A DNA stretch of 5,617 nucleotides from JAZSMJ01 sp045535815 (GCA_045535815.1 JAZSMJ010000053.1:1-5617); one strand, 5' to 3'; positions 1 to 5,337 are shown, counted from the stretch's first letter. Numbers and translations are program-made. The notes: generated from the letters alone by a model not told the origin.

Positions 1-61
1 CCTTCTCCCGCTGGAGAAGGCTCACCATCTATGTTCGCACCTTCTCCGTAGGGGCGAACAT
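1..61. repeat. Palindromic repeat island after pyrD, cut by the window edge
   Basis: CCTTCTCC-cgct-GGAGAAGG (1-20) is the constant hairpin of the compound element, followed by CTCAC as in both full copies. A second hairpin, ATGTTCGC (31-38) with GCGAACAT (54-61), encloses a CTCCGTAGGG core. The order of modules (element end, then GTTCGCA, then CGTAGGG) differs from the full copies. The left part continues outside the window. Confidence 0.65.
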
Positions 62-67
62 CCCCAC

Positions 68-103
68 AAAACAAAAAACACTGACCTTTCAGATCAGTGT
101 TTT
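68..103 (-). terminator. Intrinsic terminator after pyrKD
   Basis: Read on the minus strand, a 10-bp perfect stem (AAAACACTGA pairing with TCAGTGTTTT, 94-103 with 75-84) with a 9-nt loop is followed by a T-rich tract covering 78-68, interrupted once. It begins 17 nt after the pyrD stop codon, the expected place for the end of the pyrKD transcript. The A run on the other flank is shorter, but the stem could also terminate plus-strand transcripts weakly. Confidence 0.88.
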
Positions 104-120
104 GCAAGTAAAATCTTCTC

Positions 121-1041
121 TCAGTTGGGCACTACGGTTCCGGTAAGCTCGGTCACCTTAGCGATACCCTTGTCGATACAGAATTTCTCTATACCGTCCC
201 TCACGGTGATAGGCGTATACGGATCGGTAAACGCCGCCGTACCGATGGCAACGGCATCAGCGCCTGCCATCATCATCTCAACGGCCATATCGGCGTCGCA
301 AACGCCGCCCATACCGATGATAGGCAGATCCACCGCATTTCTCACCTGCCAGATCATTCTGACGGCGACCGGGAATATAGCAGAGCCCGACAGACCGCCC
401 ACGTTGTTTGCCATAATGGGACGGCGCGAGTTTATATCTATCCTCATGCCGAGCAGCGTGTTGATCAGGCTGAGCGCATCCGCACCGCCTGCCTTAGCCG
501 CCCTCGCCATCTCGGTGATGTCGGTAACGTTAGGCGAAAGCTTAACGATAAGCGGCTTAGAGGTCGCCGCACGAACTGCGCTGGTCACCGCCTCGACCGA
601 AGCGGCGCTCGTGCCGAAGGCAACGCCGCCCTCTTTGACGTTGGGGCAGGAGATGTTCATCTCTATCATATCTATATCCTGACCGTCAAGTCTTCTCGCA
701 ACGGCGCAGTACTCGTCAACCGTCCTGCCGGCGATGTTAACTATAACGGTCGCACCCAATCCCTTGAGATTGGGGATCTCATTCTCGATAAAATACTCAA
801 CACCGGGATTCTGCAGACCGATGCTGTTGAGAATACCGCCGGGAGTTTCGGCAATTCTCGGGGGCTTGTTGCCTGCCCTCGGCTCAAGCGTTACCGCCTT
901 AACGGTGATAGCGCCGATATCCGCAGGCGAGTAATAGGGCATGTATTCCCTGCCGTATCCGCAGGTGCCCGAAGCAGTCACAACGGGGTTCTTGAATCTG
1001 ACCCCTGCTATCTCAACACTCATATCAGGCCTCATTACCAT
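121..1041 (-). CDS. pyrD: Dihydroorotate dehydrogenase B (NAD+), catalytic subunit PyrDB
   Basis: This 306-residue protein is a complete class 1B dihydroorotate dehydrogenase catalytic subunit. It oxidises dihydroorotate to orotate, the fourth step of UMP synthesis, in the cytosol using FMN. Visible TIM-barrel landmarks are ASGTCGYG at residues 23-30, TVKAVT near 46-51, NSIGLQNPG at 72-80, and NISCPN at 129-134, where Cys132 is the expected catalytic base of class 1 enzymes. Further on are VKLSP (166-170), INT (193-195), GGLSG (215-219), GMGG (243-246) and AIGT (265-268), which form the FMN and phosphate site. Length is normal for the family (about 300-311). The ATG at 1039-1041 is chosen because GGAGGA lies 6 nt upstream; the in-frame ATGs at codons 3 and 7 are spaced less well. 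The gene overlaps the end of pyrK by 7 nt, which suggests translational coupling, and class 1B enzymes need PyrK to pass electrons to NAD+. A terminator follows 17 nt after the stop codon. Confidence 0.97.
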   Translation of the reverse strand: MVMRPDMSVEIAGVRFKNPVVTASGTCGYGREYMPYYSPADIGAITVKAVTLEPRAGNKPPRIAETPGGILNSIGLQNPGVEYFIENEIPNLKGLGATVIVNIAGRTVDEYCAVARRLDGQDIDMIEMNISCPNVKEGGVAFGTSAASVEAVTSAVRAATSKPLIVKLSPNVTDITEMARAAKAGGADALSLINTLLGMRIDINSRRPIMANNVGGLSGSAIFPVAVRMIWQVRNAVDLPIIGMGGVCDADMAVEMMMAGADAVAIGTAAFTDPYTPITVRDGIEKFCIDKGIAKVTELTGTVVPN

Positions 1042-1793
1042 ACTATCTCCTCCGCTGAAAATACCGGTCCGTCAACGCAGACTCTCTTGTATCCGCTGCC
1101 GTCAGCCGCCTTGACCTCGCAAACGCAGGCCTCGCAGGCGCCTATACCGCAGCCCATTCTTTCCTCCATGCTGACCTCGCAGATAACGCCTGCCTCACGA
1201 GCAAGCTCGGCAGCCGCACGCATCATGACCTTCGGACCGCAGCAGTAGAGAACGTCGTAGCCGCCGCCTTCAAGCTCCGCACGAACGATGTCGACCGCAA
1301 AGCCGTGATGACCGGCGCTGCCGTCATCGGTGGCGATCTTAACGTCGATGCCCGCCGACTCGAAAACGCCTATAGAATTTACAGCCTCAGCGCATCTGAA
1401 GCCGAGTGCCGCCGTCGCATCAGCGCCGTATTTAGCGCCGATCATAAGCAGAGGATAGATGCCGATGCCGCCGCCGCACAGAAGCGCACGCTTGCCCTCG
1501 TAGAAGGTGTAGCCGTGCCCGATGGGGCCCATAATATCGACCTCGTCACCCGACTTTAGTGCGGATAGCCAGTCGGTGCCCTTGCCACGAACCTCGTAGC
1601 AGATGCGAACTATACCGTCAGCAGCGTTGAAGATGCTGATGGGACGGCGGAGCGTAAGCGCCTCGCCGCACTTTATGTATACGAACTGACCCGGAAGCGC
1701 AGAGTGCGCTATCTCAGGGCATTCGATGCTCATGTCGTAAAGACCGCCTCTTTGCGAGGACAGCATAACGTTTGATATTATCTTACCGATCAT
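1035..1793 (-). CDS. pyrK: Dihydroorotate dehydrogenase B (NAD+), electron-transfer subunit PyrK
   Basis: This 252-residue protein is the FAD and [2Fe-2S] subunit that relays electrons from PyrDB FMN to NAD+; family knowledge gives a PyrD2-PyrK2 heterotetramer. The N-terminal half is a ferredoxin-reductase-type FAD barrel carrying RRPIS at residues 49-53, the flavin-binding motif. The middle has the glycine-rich nucleotide motif GGGIGIYPLL (107-116) and CGP (185-187) of an NAD-binding fold. The C-terminal cluster motif has Cys215, Cys220 and Cys223 (C-x4-C-x2-C), with Cys239 as the probable fourth ligand; Cys225 is an extra cysteine whose role is unclear. Length fits the family (about 250-260). 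The ATG start has AGGAG at 1802-1806, 8 nt upstream. The gene overlaps pyrD by 7 nt. No other pyr gene is visible on either side, so the pair looks like a free-standing two-gene unit rather than part of a large pyr operon. Confidence 0.96.
   Translation of the reverse strand: MIGKIISNVMLSSQRGGLYDMSIECPEIAHSALPGQFVYIKCGEALTLRRPISIFNAADGIVRICYEVRGKGTDWLSALKSGDEVDIMGPIGHGYTFYEGKRALLCGGGIGIYPLLMIGAKYGADATAALGFRCAEAVNSIGVFESAGIDVKIATDDGSAGHHGFAVDIVRAELEGGGYDVLYCCGPKVMMRAAAELAREAGVICEVSMEERMGCGIGACEACVCEVKAADGSGYKRVCVDGPVFSAEEIVW
1048..1053 (-). promoter_or_regulatory. Shine-Dalgarno site deciding the pyrD start
   Basis: GGAGGA on the minus strand lies inside the pyrK coding end, 6 nt before the ATG at 1039-1041. 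Three in-frame ATGs (codons 1, 3 and 7) are available. The distance favours codon 1, which creates the 7-nt overlap with pyrK. Confidence 0.8.
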
Positions 1794-1817
1794 ACGTCAA
1801 ACTCCTATGTCAAACTT

Positions 1818-1848
1818 GTTATAAATACGGGGGAAGAAGAAATTTCAA
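1818..1848 (-). promoter_or_regulatory. Possible pyrK promoter
   Basis: On the minus strand TTGAAA (1843-1848, 5/6 to the -35 consensus) and TATAAC (1818-1823, 5/6 to the -10 consensus) are separated by 19 bp, longer than the preferred 17. A start near 1811 would give a very short leader containing the AGGAG at 1802-1806. The -35 box lies inside an arm of the hairpin at 1841-1870, so the call is weak. Confidence 0.35.
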
Positions 1849-1870
1849 GCGCCACAAGGCGCTGGAAATT
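1841..1870 (-). other. Hairpin upstream of pyrK, possible terminator or attenuator
   Basis: AATTTC-a-AGCGCC pairs with GGCGCT-g-GAAATT around a 4-nt loop, giving 12 bp with one mismatch. On the minus strand the stem runs into TTTCTTCTTC, a pyrimidine-rich tail that could end transcripts arriving from pnp. It lies about 48 nt before the pyrK start, so it could act as an attenuator if transcription begins further upstream. The cytosines in the tail make termination uncertain. Confidence 0.5.
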
Positions 1871-1876
1871 CTCTTT

Positions 1877-1898
1877 CACGCTTTTTGAAAAAAGCGTG
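1877..1898. other. Hairpin with CTTTTT/AAAAAG core
   Basis: CACGCTTTT pairs with AAAAGCGTG, a perfect 9-bp stem closing a 4-nt loop (1886-1889). It lies 6 nt from the neighbouring hairpin at 1841-1870, so the two stack in tandem before pyrK. Its CTTTTT...AAAAAG core recurs in the hairpin after pnp (2339-2372), which suggests a shared terminator-like or repeat class rather than chance. Confidence 0.5.
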
Positions 1899-1945
1899 GC
1901 AAAAACTTTCATAATACGCTTGTACAGCCTAACGGATAAAGCAAC

Positions 1946-2047
1946 TGCTTATATTTTTTTGCAAGGCGCTTCAAAAAGCACGACAAGCGCCTCGCTGTGC
2001 GTACATCATAGCTGCACTTCGAACACAGTGCTTATATTTTTTGGCAA
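1946..2047. repeat. Direct repeat, 83-bp period, enclosing a hairpin
   Basis: TGCTTATATTTTTTTGCAA at 1946-1964 recurs at 2029-2047 with one substitution, 83 bp apart. Between them AGGCGCTT (1964-1971) and AAGCGCCT (1985-1992) form an 8-bp stem with a 13-nt loop. No coding signal is seen. It may be one and a bit units of a tandem or dispersed repeat; only this pair is visible here. Confidence 0.55.
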
Positions 2048-2048
2048 T

Positions 2049-2244
2049 GTTCGCACCATCTCCGTAGGGCGGTGGCTTGCTGCCGCCGTTTGCCTTCTCC
2101 AGCGGGAGAAGGTGGCAGGCGAAGCCTGACGGATGAGGTGTTGCTATGCAAACGATTTTATCTATAGCGAAAATGTTGATGTTTTTTTGACACCTCATCC
2201 GTCGCCATACGGCGACACCTTCTCCCACTGGAGAAGGCTCACAA
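2049..2244. repeat. Compound palindromic element, copy A
   Basis: The head (2049-2091) carries a CGTAGGG core and a GGCGG/CCGCC stem. The left arm is a constant hairpin CCTTCTCC-agcg-GGAGAAGG (2093-2112), a variable hairpin CAGGC-gaa-GCCTG (2116-2128) and GGATGAGGTGT (2131-2141). A 48-nt loop ending in seven Ts follows. The right arm is ACACCTCATCC (2190-2200), the variable hairpin GTCGCC-atac-GGCGAC (2201-2216) and the constant hairpin again (2218-2237), then CTCACAA. Outer and inner parts of the two arms are complementary, while the two middle hairpins differ. It resembles a MITE or REP-like intergenic element, but I see no target-site duplication. Confidence 0.8.
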
Positions 2245-2268
2245 CCTTCGTTCGCATCGTACCGTATG

Positions 2269-2315
2269 GCTCCCTTGTGCAAAGGGAGCTCCGCCAAAGG
2301 CGGTGAGGGATTGTC
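2269..2315. repeat. Modular palindromic repeat, CTCCCTT family
   Basis: A constant-looking hairpin GCTCCCTT (2269-2276) pairs with AAGGGAGC (2282-2289). It is followed by a second hairpin CCGCC-aaa-GGCGG (2291-2303) and the tail TGAGGGATTGTC (2304-2315). The plan is the same as an arm of the compound element next to it, but the sequence differs. I recall similar units being frequent in Clostridia genomes; this is the only copy in the window. Confidence 0.6.
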
Positions 2316-2318
2316 CTA

Positions 2319-2337
2319 ACCGCTCCTATAGGGCGGT
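2319..2337. repeat. Small palindrome beside the pnp terminator
   Basis: ACCGCTC pairs with GGGCGGT (one G-T pair) around CTATA. It sits between the CTCCCTT-family repeat and the pnp downstream hairpin, and its TAGGGCGGT half resembles the CGTAGGGCGGT core seen at 2062-2072 and 5351-5361. Confidence 0.4.
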
Positions 2338-2338
2338 A

Positions 2339-2372
2339 CGGGGGAACACTTTTTACAAAAAGCGTTCCCCCG
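2339..2372 (-). terminator. Terminator-like hairpin after pnp
   Basis: A stem of about 16 bp (2339-2354 with 2357-2372) with a 2-nt loop begins 14 nt past the pnp stop codon. Its single non-Watson-Crick position (2348/2363) is a G-U wobble in minus-strand RNA but an A-C mismatch in plus-strand RNA, which favours a role in the pnp transcript. No T run follows the stem; the only U tract is internal. It may terminate poorly and instead protect the 3' end or mark a processing point. Confidence 0.6.
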
Positions 2373-2386
2373 CATATATCCATTAC

Positions 2387-4696
2387 TTATTCTTTGTCGT
2401 TCTTATCGTTTCTGCGGAAGAAGGGGAGACGCTGGGGGCGTCTGGGTCTGTCGTCCTCAACCTTGGGCTCTTCCACCTTAGGCTCTTCAACCTTTACCTC
2501 CGGCTTGGGCGCATCTCTGCGTTCGGGACGGGGACCTCTCGACTGATCGGGGCGTCTGTTGCCGCCGTCACGTCTGGGAGCTCTCTCTCTTTCAACCAAG
2601 CCCTCGGGCTTTTCGAGAGTATCCTTTCTCGAAAGGTTCATTCTGCCCTTTTCGTCAACGCCGAGGAACTTGACCGAAACGGTATCGCCCTCGCTGACAA
2701 CGTCCTCAACCTTTTCAACTCTCTCGTGAGCGAGCTTGGAGATGTGGACCATGCCCTCCTTACCGGGAGCAAATTCAACGAATGCGCCTATCGGAATGAT
2801 TCTGGTGACCTTACCGGTATAAACGGCACCAACCTCGGGCTCGAATACGATATTCTTGATTATCTGCTCAGCCATATCGCCGCTTGCACGGTTAACAGCC
2901 GCAATATAAACCGTTCCGTCATCCTCGATGTCGATCTTAGCGCCTGTGTCGGCAACGATCTTCTGAATGACCTTACCGCCGGAGCCGATAACCTCTCTGA
3001 TCTTATCGGGATCTATCTTCATAGTGATGATCTTGGGAGCGTACTCGGAGATCTCGGGACGGGACTCGGGAATAGCCTTGAGAATGATCTCGTCAATGAT
3101 GTAGTCTCTTGCGGTATGAGTGGTCTCGAGAGCAGTCTTGATTATCTCGGGAGTAAGACCGTCGATCTTGAGGTCCATCTGAATGGAGGTGATACCCTTG
3201 TGAGTACCTGCAACCTTGAAGTCCATGTCGCCGAAGAAGTCCTCAAGACCCTGGATATCGATCATGGTCATCCATCTGTCGCCCTCAGTGATAAGACCGC
3301 AGGAGATACCTGCAACGGGCGCCTTTATCGGAACACCTGCGTCCATAAGAGCAAGTGTGGATCCGCAAACGGAGGCCTGTGAGGTAGAGCCGTTGGAGCT
3401 GATTACCTCAGACACGCATCTTATGGTGTAGGGGAATTCCTCGGGAGTGGGGAGCACGGGAACGAGCGATCTTTCAGCAAGAGCGCCGTGACCGATCTCA
3501 CGTCTGCCGGGAGAGCGCACCGACTTAGCCTCACCCGTAGAATAGCCGGGCATATTGTAGTGGTGCATATAACGCTTTGTTTCTTCCTCGTCGATATCGT
3601 CGAGCATCTGAGCATCGCCTATCGGACCGAGTGTAGCTATGGTCATGACCTGAGTCTGACCTCTTGTGAACATACCGCTTCCGTGAACACGGTTGAAGAG
3701 TCCAACCTCAGCGGCAAGGGGTCTGATCTCGTCAAGACGTCTGCCGTCAACACGCTTGCCGTCGTCAAGCAGCCAGCGGCGAACGACGAACTTCTGAAGC
3801 TTGTATAAGATCTCATCGAACATGGGATGAGATTCGGGATAAATCTCGTCAAATTTTTCGTAAACCTTTTCGGTAACCACGCCCATTCTCTCGTCACGAA
3901 CAGTCTTATCGTCCGTGTCAAGAGCGGCTCTGATGTCCTCGATGCAGAATTCCTTGATAGCCTCGTACATCTCGGGATCAACGTCGCAGGACTGATATTC
4001 AAACTTGGGCTTGCCAATTTCTGCAACTATGCCGTCGATAAATTCGCAGATGCGCTGTGTCTCAGCGTGAGCGGTCATGATAGCGTTGTACATAACGTCG
4101 TCGGGCACTTCCTGAGCGCCTGCCTCGATCATAACGACCTTGTTCTTGCTTCCGGCAACGGTAAGCTCAAGAGTGCTCTTCTCGCGCTGCTCAAGCGTGG
4201 GGTTGATAACTACCTCACCGTCAACCAGACCAACGAAAACGCCGGCAATCGGACCGTTCCACGGAATATCGGAGATAGAAAGGGCGATAGACGCACCTAT
4301 CATACCTGCGATCTCGGGAGAGCAGTCGGGATCAACGGAGGTAACGAGAAGGTTGAGAGCAACGTCGTTGCGGAGATCCTTGGGGAAAAGGGGTCTTATA
4401 GGACGGTCGATAACTCTCGAGGTGAGTATCGCCTTTTCGGTGGGTCTGCCTTCTCTGCGGTTGTAGCTTCCGGGGATCTTGCCTGCAGCGTAAAGACGCG
4501 CTTCAAAATCAACGGATAAGGGAAGGAAATCGATACCGTCTCTGGGCTTGGCAGAAGCGGTAGCGGTAGCGAGAACGGCGGTATCGCCGTATCTGACAAG
4601 GCAGGAGCCGTTAGCGAGGCCTGCCATCTTGCCCGTCTCGATAATGAGGGGACGGCCTGCAAGAGTGTACTCAAAGGTTCTGAAATTGTCGAACAT
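2387..4696 (-). CDS. pnp: Polynucleotide phosphorylase (polyribonucleotide nucleotidyltransferase)
   Basis: This 769-residue protein is a complete PNPase, a 3'-to-5' phosphorolytic exoribonuclease that degrades and edits RNA tails as a trimer. Domains in order are RNase PH-like domain 1 (about 1-215, with FFPLSVDFxxR-like residues near 58-67 and GRPTEKAILTSRVIDRPIRPLFP), an all-helical linker (about 235-310), catalytic RNase PH-like domain 2 (about 315-550), KH (about 555-618, GxxG loop GSGG at 571-574) and S1 (about 622-691). Catalytic landmarks are Arg398-Arg399, the phosphate loop SSNGSTSQAS (433-442), and Asp486, Asp492 and Lys494 in DFFGDMDFK. Residues from about 692 onward are an acidic/basic low-complexity tail absent from typical 700-711-residue PNPases; it includes VEEPKVEEPKVED and ends FFRRNDKNDKE. 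The ATG at 4694-4696 has a perfect AGGAGG 8 nt upstream (4705-4710). rpsO lies directly upstream, the standard bacterial pairing. A strong hairpin sits 14 nt past the stop. Confidence 0.98.
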   Translation of the reverse strand: MFDNFRTFEYTLAGRPLIIETGKMAGLANGSCLVRYGDTAVLATATASAKPRDGIDFLPLSVDFEARLYAAGKIPGSYNRREGRPTEKAILTSRVIDRPIRPLFPKDLRNDVALNLLVTSVDPDCSPEIAGMIGASIALSISDIPWNGPIAGVFVGLVDGEVVINPTLEQREKSTLELTVAGSKNKVVMIEAGAQEVPDDVMYNAIMTAHAETQRICEFIDGIVAEIGKPKFEYQSCDVDPEMYEAIKEFCIEDIRAALDTDDKTVRDERMGVVTEKVYEKFDEIYPESHPMFDEILYKLQKFVVRRWLLDDGKRVDGRRLDEIRPLAAEVGLFNRVHGSGMFTRGQTQVMTIATLGPIGDAQMLDDIDEEETKRYMHHYNMPGYSTGEAKSVRSPGRREIGHGALAERSLVPVLPTPEEFPYTIRCVSEVISSNGSTSQASVCGSTLALMDAGVPIKAPVAGISCGLITEGDRWMTMIDIQGLEDFFGDMDFKVAGTHKGITSIQMDLKIDGLTPEIIKTALETTHTARDYIIDEIILKAIPESRPEISEYAPKIITMKIDPDKIREVIGSGGKVIQKIVADTGAKIDIEDDGTVYIAAVNRASGDMAEQIIKNIVFEPEVGAVYTGKVTRIIPIGAFVEFAPGKEGMVHISKLAHERVEKVEDVVSEGDTVSVKFLGVDEKGRMNLSRKDTLEKPEGLVERERAPRRDGGNRRPDQSRGPRPERRDAPKPEVKVEEPKVEEPKVEDDRPRRPQRLPFFRRNDKNDKE

Positions 4697-4736
4697 TTTA
4701 AAATCCTCCTGTGTTCGTAAGCCCTGCCCTACCTGA

Positions 4737-4745
4737 ATTTTAGCA
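4737..4745 (-). promoter_or_regulatory. Possible extended -10 promoter for pnp
   Basis: On the minus strand TGCTAAAAT forms an extended -10 (TG-n-TAAAAT, 5/6 to TATAAT). No good -35 is seen 17 bp upstream, which extended -10 promoters can tolerate. A start near 4730 would give a leader of about 34 nt containing the AGGAGG at 4705-4710. A separate pnp promoter downstream of rpsO is known in Escherichia coli, which supports the idea by analogy only. Confidence 0.4.
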
Positions 4746-4746
4746 C

Positions 4747-4783
4747 TTAAATAACGTCCGATACACGCTCGGAAATTATTTAA
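4747..4783 (-). other. Imperfect hairpin between rpsO and pnp
   Basis: TTAAATAA (4747-4754) pairs with TTATTTAA (4776-4783). After a 3x3 internal loop, CCGA (4758-4761) pairs with TCGG (4769-4772) around a 7-nt loop. Read-through rpsO-pnp RNA would carry this long interrupted stem ahead of pnp. In Escherichia coli a stem in the equivalent place is cut by RNase III and used for pnp autoregulation; whether this one is cut is unknown. Confidence 0.4.
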
Positions 4784-4831
4784 TGGCTAATAACCCCGGC
4801 AGCAGAGCAAATTTTGTGATAAATATACTCA

Positions 4832-4852
4832 AGGGGCGTTAATAACGCCCCT
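4832..4852 (-). terminator. Hairpin after rpsO, weak terminator
   Basis: AGGGGCGTT pairs with AACGCCCCT, a perfect 9-bp stem with a 3-nt loop, starting 11 nt after the rpsO stop codon. On the minus strand the following bases (TTGAGTATATTTATC) are AT-rich but lack a solid T run, so partial termination with read-through into pnp is the likely result. Confidence 0.6.
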
Positions 4853-4863
4853 ATGCAGCAATA

Positions 4864-5127
4864 TTACTTTCTGAGACCGAGCTTTTCAACGATAGCACGA
4901 TAGCGGTTGATGTCCTTCTTAGCGAGGTAGCCGAGAAGATTTCTTCTGTGACCAACCATCTTGAGAAGGCCTCTGCGGCTGTGGTGGTCCTTCTGGTTCG
5001 CCTTAAGATGTTCGGTAAGATGGTTAATTCTCTCTGTGAGAATAGCGATCTGAACCTCGGGAGAACCTGTGTCGCCCTCGTGGGTCTTGTAAGTGTCGAT
5101 AATTGCCTGTTTCTGTTCCTTAAGCAT
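4864..5127 (-). CDS. rpsO: 30S ribosomal protein S15
   Basis: This 87-residue protein is a full-length bacterial S15 (family 88-89). It binds the 16S rRNA three-way junction of the central domain early in 30S assembly. TGSPEVQ (20-26) and the stretch LTEHLKANQKDHHSRRGLL (37-55) match the S15 signature, followed by the basic MVGHRRNLLGYL (57-68). His40, Asp47 and Ser50 sit at the expected spacing. The ATG at 5125-5127 is preceded by GAGGTG (5135-5140) with a 7-nt spacer, and no other start is needed. In several bacteria S15 represses its own translation through its mRNA leader, and the leader here contains an 8-nt match to the ribosome binding site (described separately). pnp follows after 167 bp. 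A consensus promoter lies about 90 nt upstream. Confidence 0.98.
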   Translation of the reverse strand: MLKEQKQAIIDTYKTHEGDTGSPEVQIAILTERINHLTEHLKANQKDHHSRRGLLKMVGHRRNLLGYLAKKDINRYRAIVEKLGLRK

Positions 5128-5219
5128 GATAATTCACCTCATAAAAATATTATTTCTCGCAAAAGACTACAGCAAACGGGAGGTGAAACACCCGAAAAAC
5201 CGTGTCCGCGCGGATTACC
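5128..5219 (-). promoter_or_regulatory. rpsO leader with possible SD-sequestering switch
   Basis: The leader from the predicted start near 5219 to the ATG is about 90 nt. The ribosome binding site region GAGGTGAA (5133-5140) is exactly complementary to TTCACCTC at 5180-5187. The latter also takes part in a local hairpin, GGTG (5189-5192) with CACC (5182-5185), on a 3-nt loop. The two pairings cannot coexist, so the leader could switch between an open and a closed site. S15 autoregulation through the leader is known elsewhere; applying it here is inference. Confidence 0.5.
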
Positions 5220-5225
5220 TTTGAC

Positions 5226-5254
5226 ATTATACCATATTTATCCCCGATTGTAAA
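5226..5254 (-). promoter_or_regulatory. rpsO promoter, sigma-A type
   Basis: On the minus strand TTTACA (5249-5254, 5/6 to consensus) is followed after exactly 17 bp by a perfect TATAAT (5226-5231), which is also preceded by TGG as an extended -10. Transcription should start near 5219. AT-rich DNA upstream (5259-5291) could act as an UP element. This is the strongest promoter in the window and suits a ribosomal protein gene. Confidence 0.88.
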
Positions 5255-5265
5255 CAGCTTTACAA
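5248..5265. promoter_or_regulatory. Operator-like palindrome on the rpsO -35 box
   Basis: TTGTAAA-cagc-TTTACAA is a perfect 7-4-7 palindrome (18 bp) that covers the -35 element. A third half site TTTACAA lies at 5280-5286, 21 bp from the second. The 7-4-7 layout resembles operators of the redox repressor Rex (TTGT-x-AA-N4-TT-x-ACAA), but no regulator is encoded nearby and AT-rich DNA yields such matches by chance. Confidence 0.45.
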
Positions 5266-5300
5266 ATATTAACATTTTATTTACAATATTACACCATACC

Positions 5301-5326
5301 CGTAGGGCGACCTTCCATATCCGCCC
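5301..5326. repeat. CGTAGGG-family short palindrome
   Basis: CGTAGGGCG begins the unit; GGGCG (5305-5309) pairs with CGCCC (5322-5326) around a 12-nt loop. The same CGTAGGG start recurs at 48-53 (as GTAGGG), 2063-2069 and 5352-5358, so this is a separate small module placed just upstream of the rpsO control region. Confidence 0.45.
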
Positions 5327-5337
5327 GAGATGCGTTC

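Larger units (their letters stand above)
1794..2386. other. 593-bp gap between pnp and pyrK, filled with repeats
   Basis: No credible gene lies here. From the pnp side the gap holds a terminator-like hairpin (2339-2372), a small palindrome (2319-2337), a modular repeat of the CTCCCTT family (2269-2315) and a compound palindromic element (2049-2244). Next come an 83-bp-period direct repeat (1946-2047), two stacked hairpins (1841-1898) and the pyrK ribosome binding site. Only about 1899-1945 has no feature I can name. Confidence 0.7.

Noticed and set aside
125..682. Plus-strand open frame of 185 codons opposite pyrD
   Set aside because: It is antisense to pyrD, which has all catalytic motifs; the translation is low in charged residues and resembles no protein I know.
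1809..1814. TTGACA on the minus strand as a pyrK -35 box
   Set aside because: It is only about 15 bases before the ATG, leaving no room for a -10 element and leader; it is one of two near-identical TTTGACRTA words flanking the ribosome site.
1971..2297. Minus-strand open frame of 108 codons between pnp and pyrK
   Set aside because: The translation is read straight through the palindromic repeats, with phrases such as PHPSGFACHLLPLEK that I recall as typical of spurious frames in such repeats; no good start site.
2049..2315. CRISPR array
   Set aside because: The repeats are palindromic, unevenly placed, on both strands and in several families; there is no regular spacer length and no cas gene.
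2303..3382. Long plus-strand open frame (359 codons) opposite pnp
   Set aside because: It lies entirely antisense to a fully supported pnp, has no recognisable domain and no convincing ribosome site; its first codons come from repeat DNA.
3827..4519. Plus-strand open frame of 230 codons opposite pnp
   Set aside because: It is a shadow of pnp codon use on the other strand and shows no family motif.
5221..5226. TTGACA on the plus strand as a -35 box
   Set aside because: No -10-like sequence lies 16-19 bp downstream on that strand; it overlaps the rpsO -10 element.
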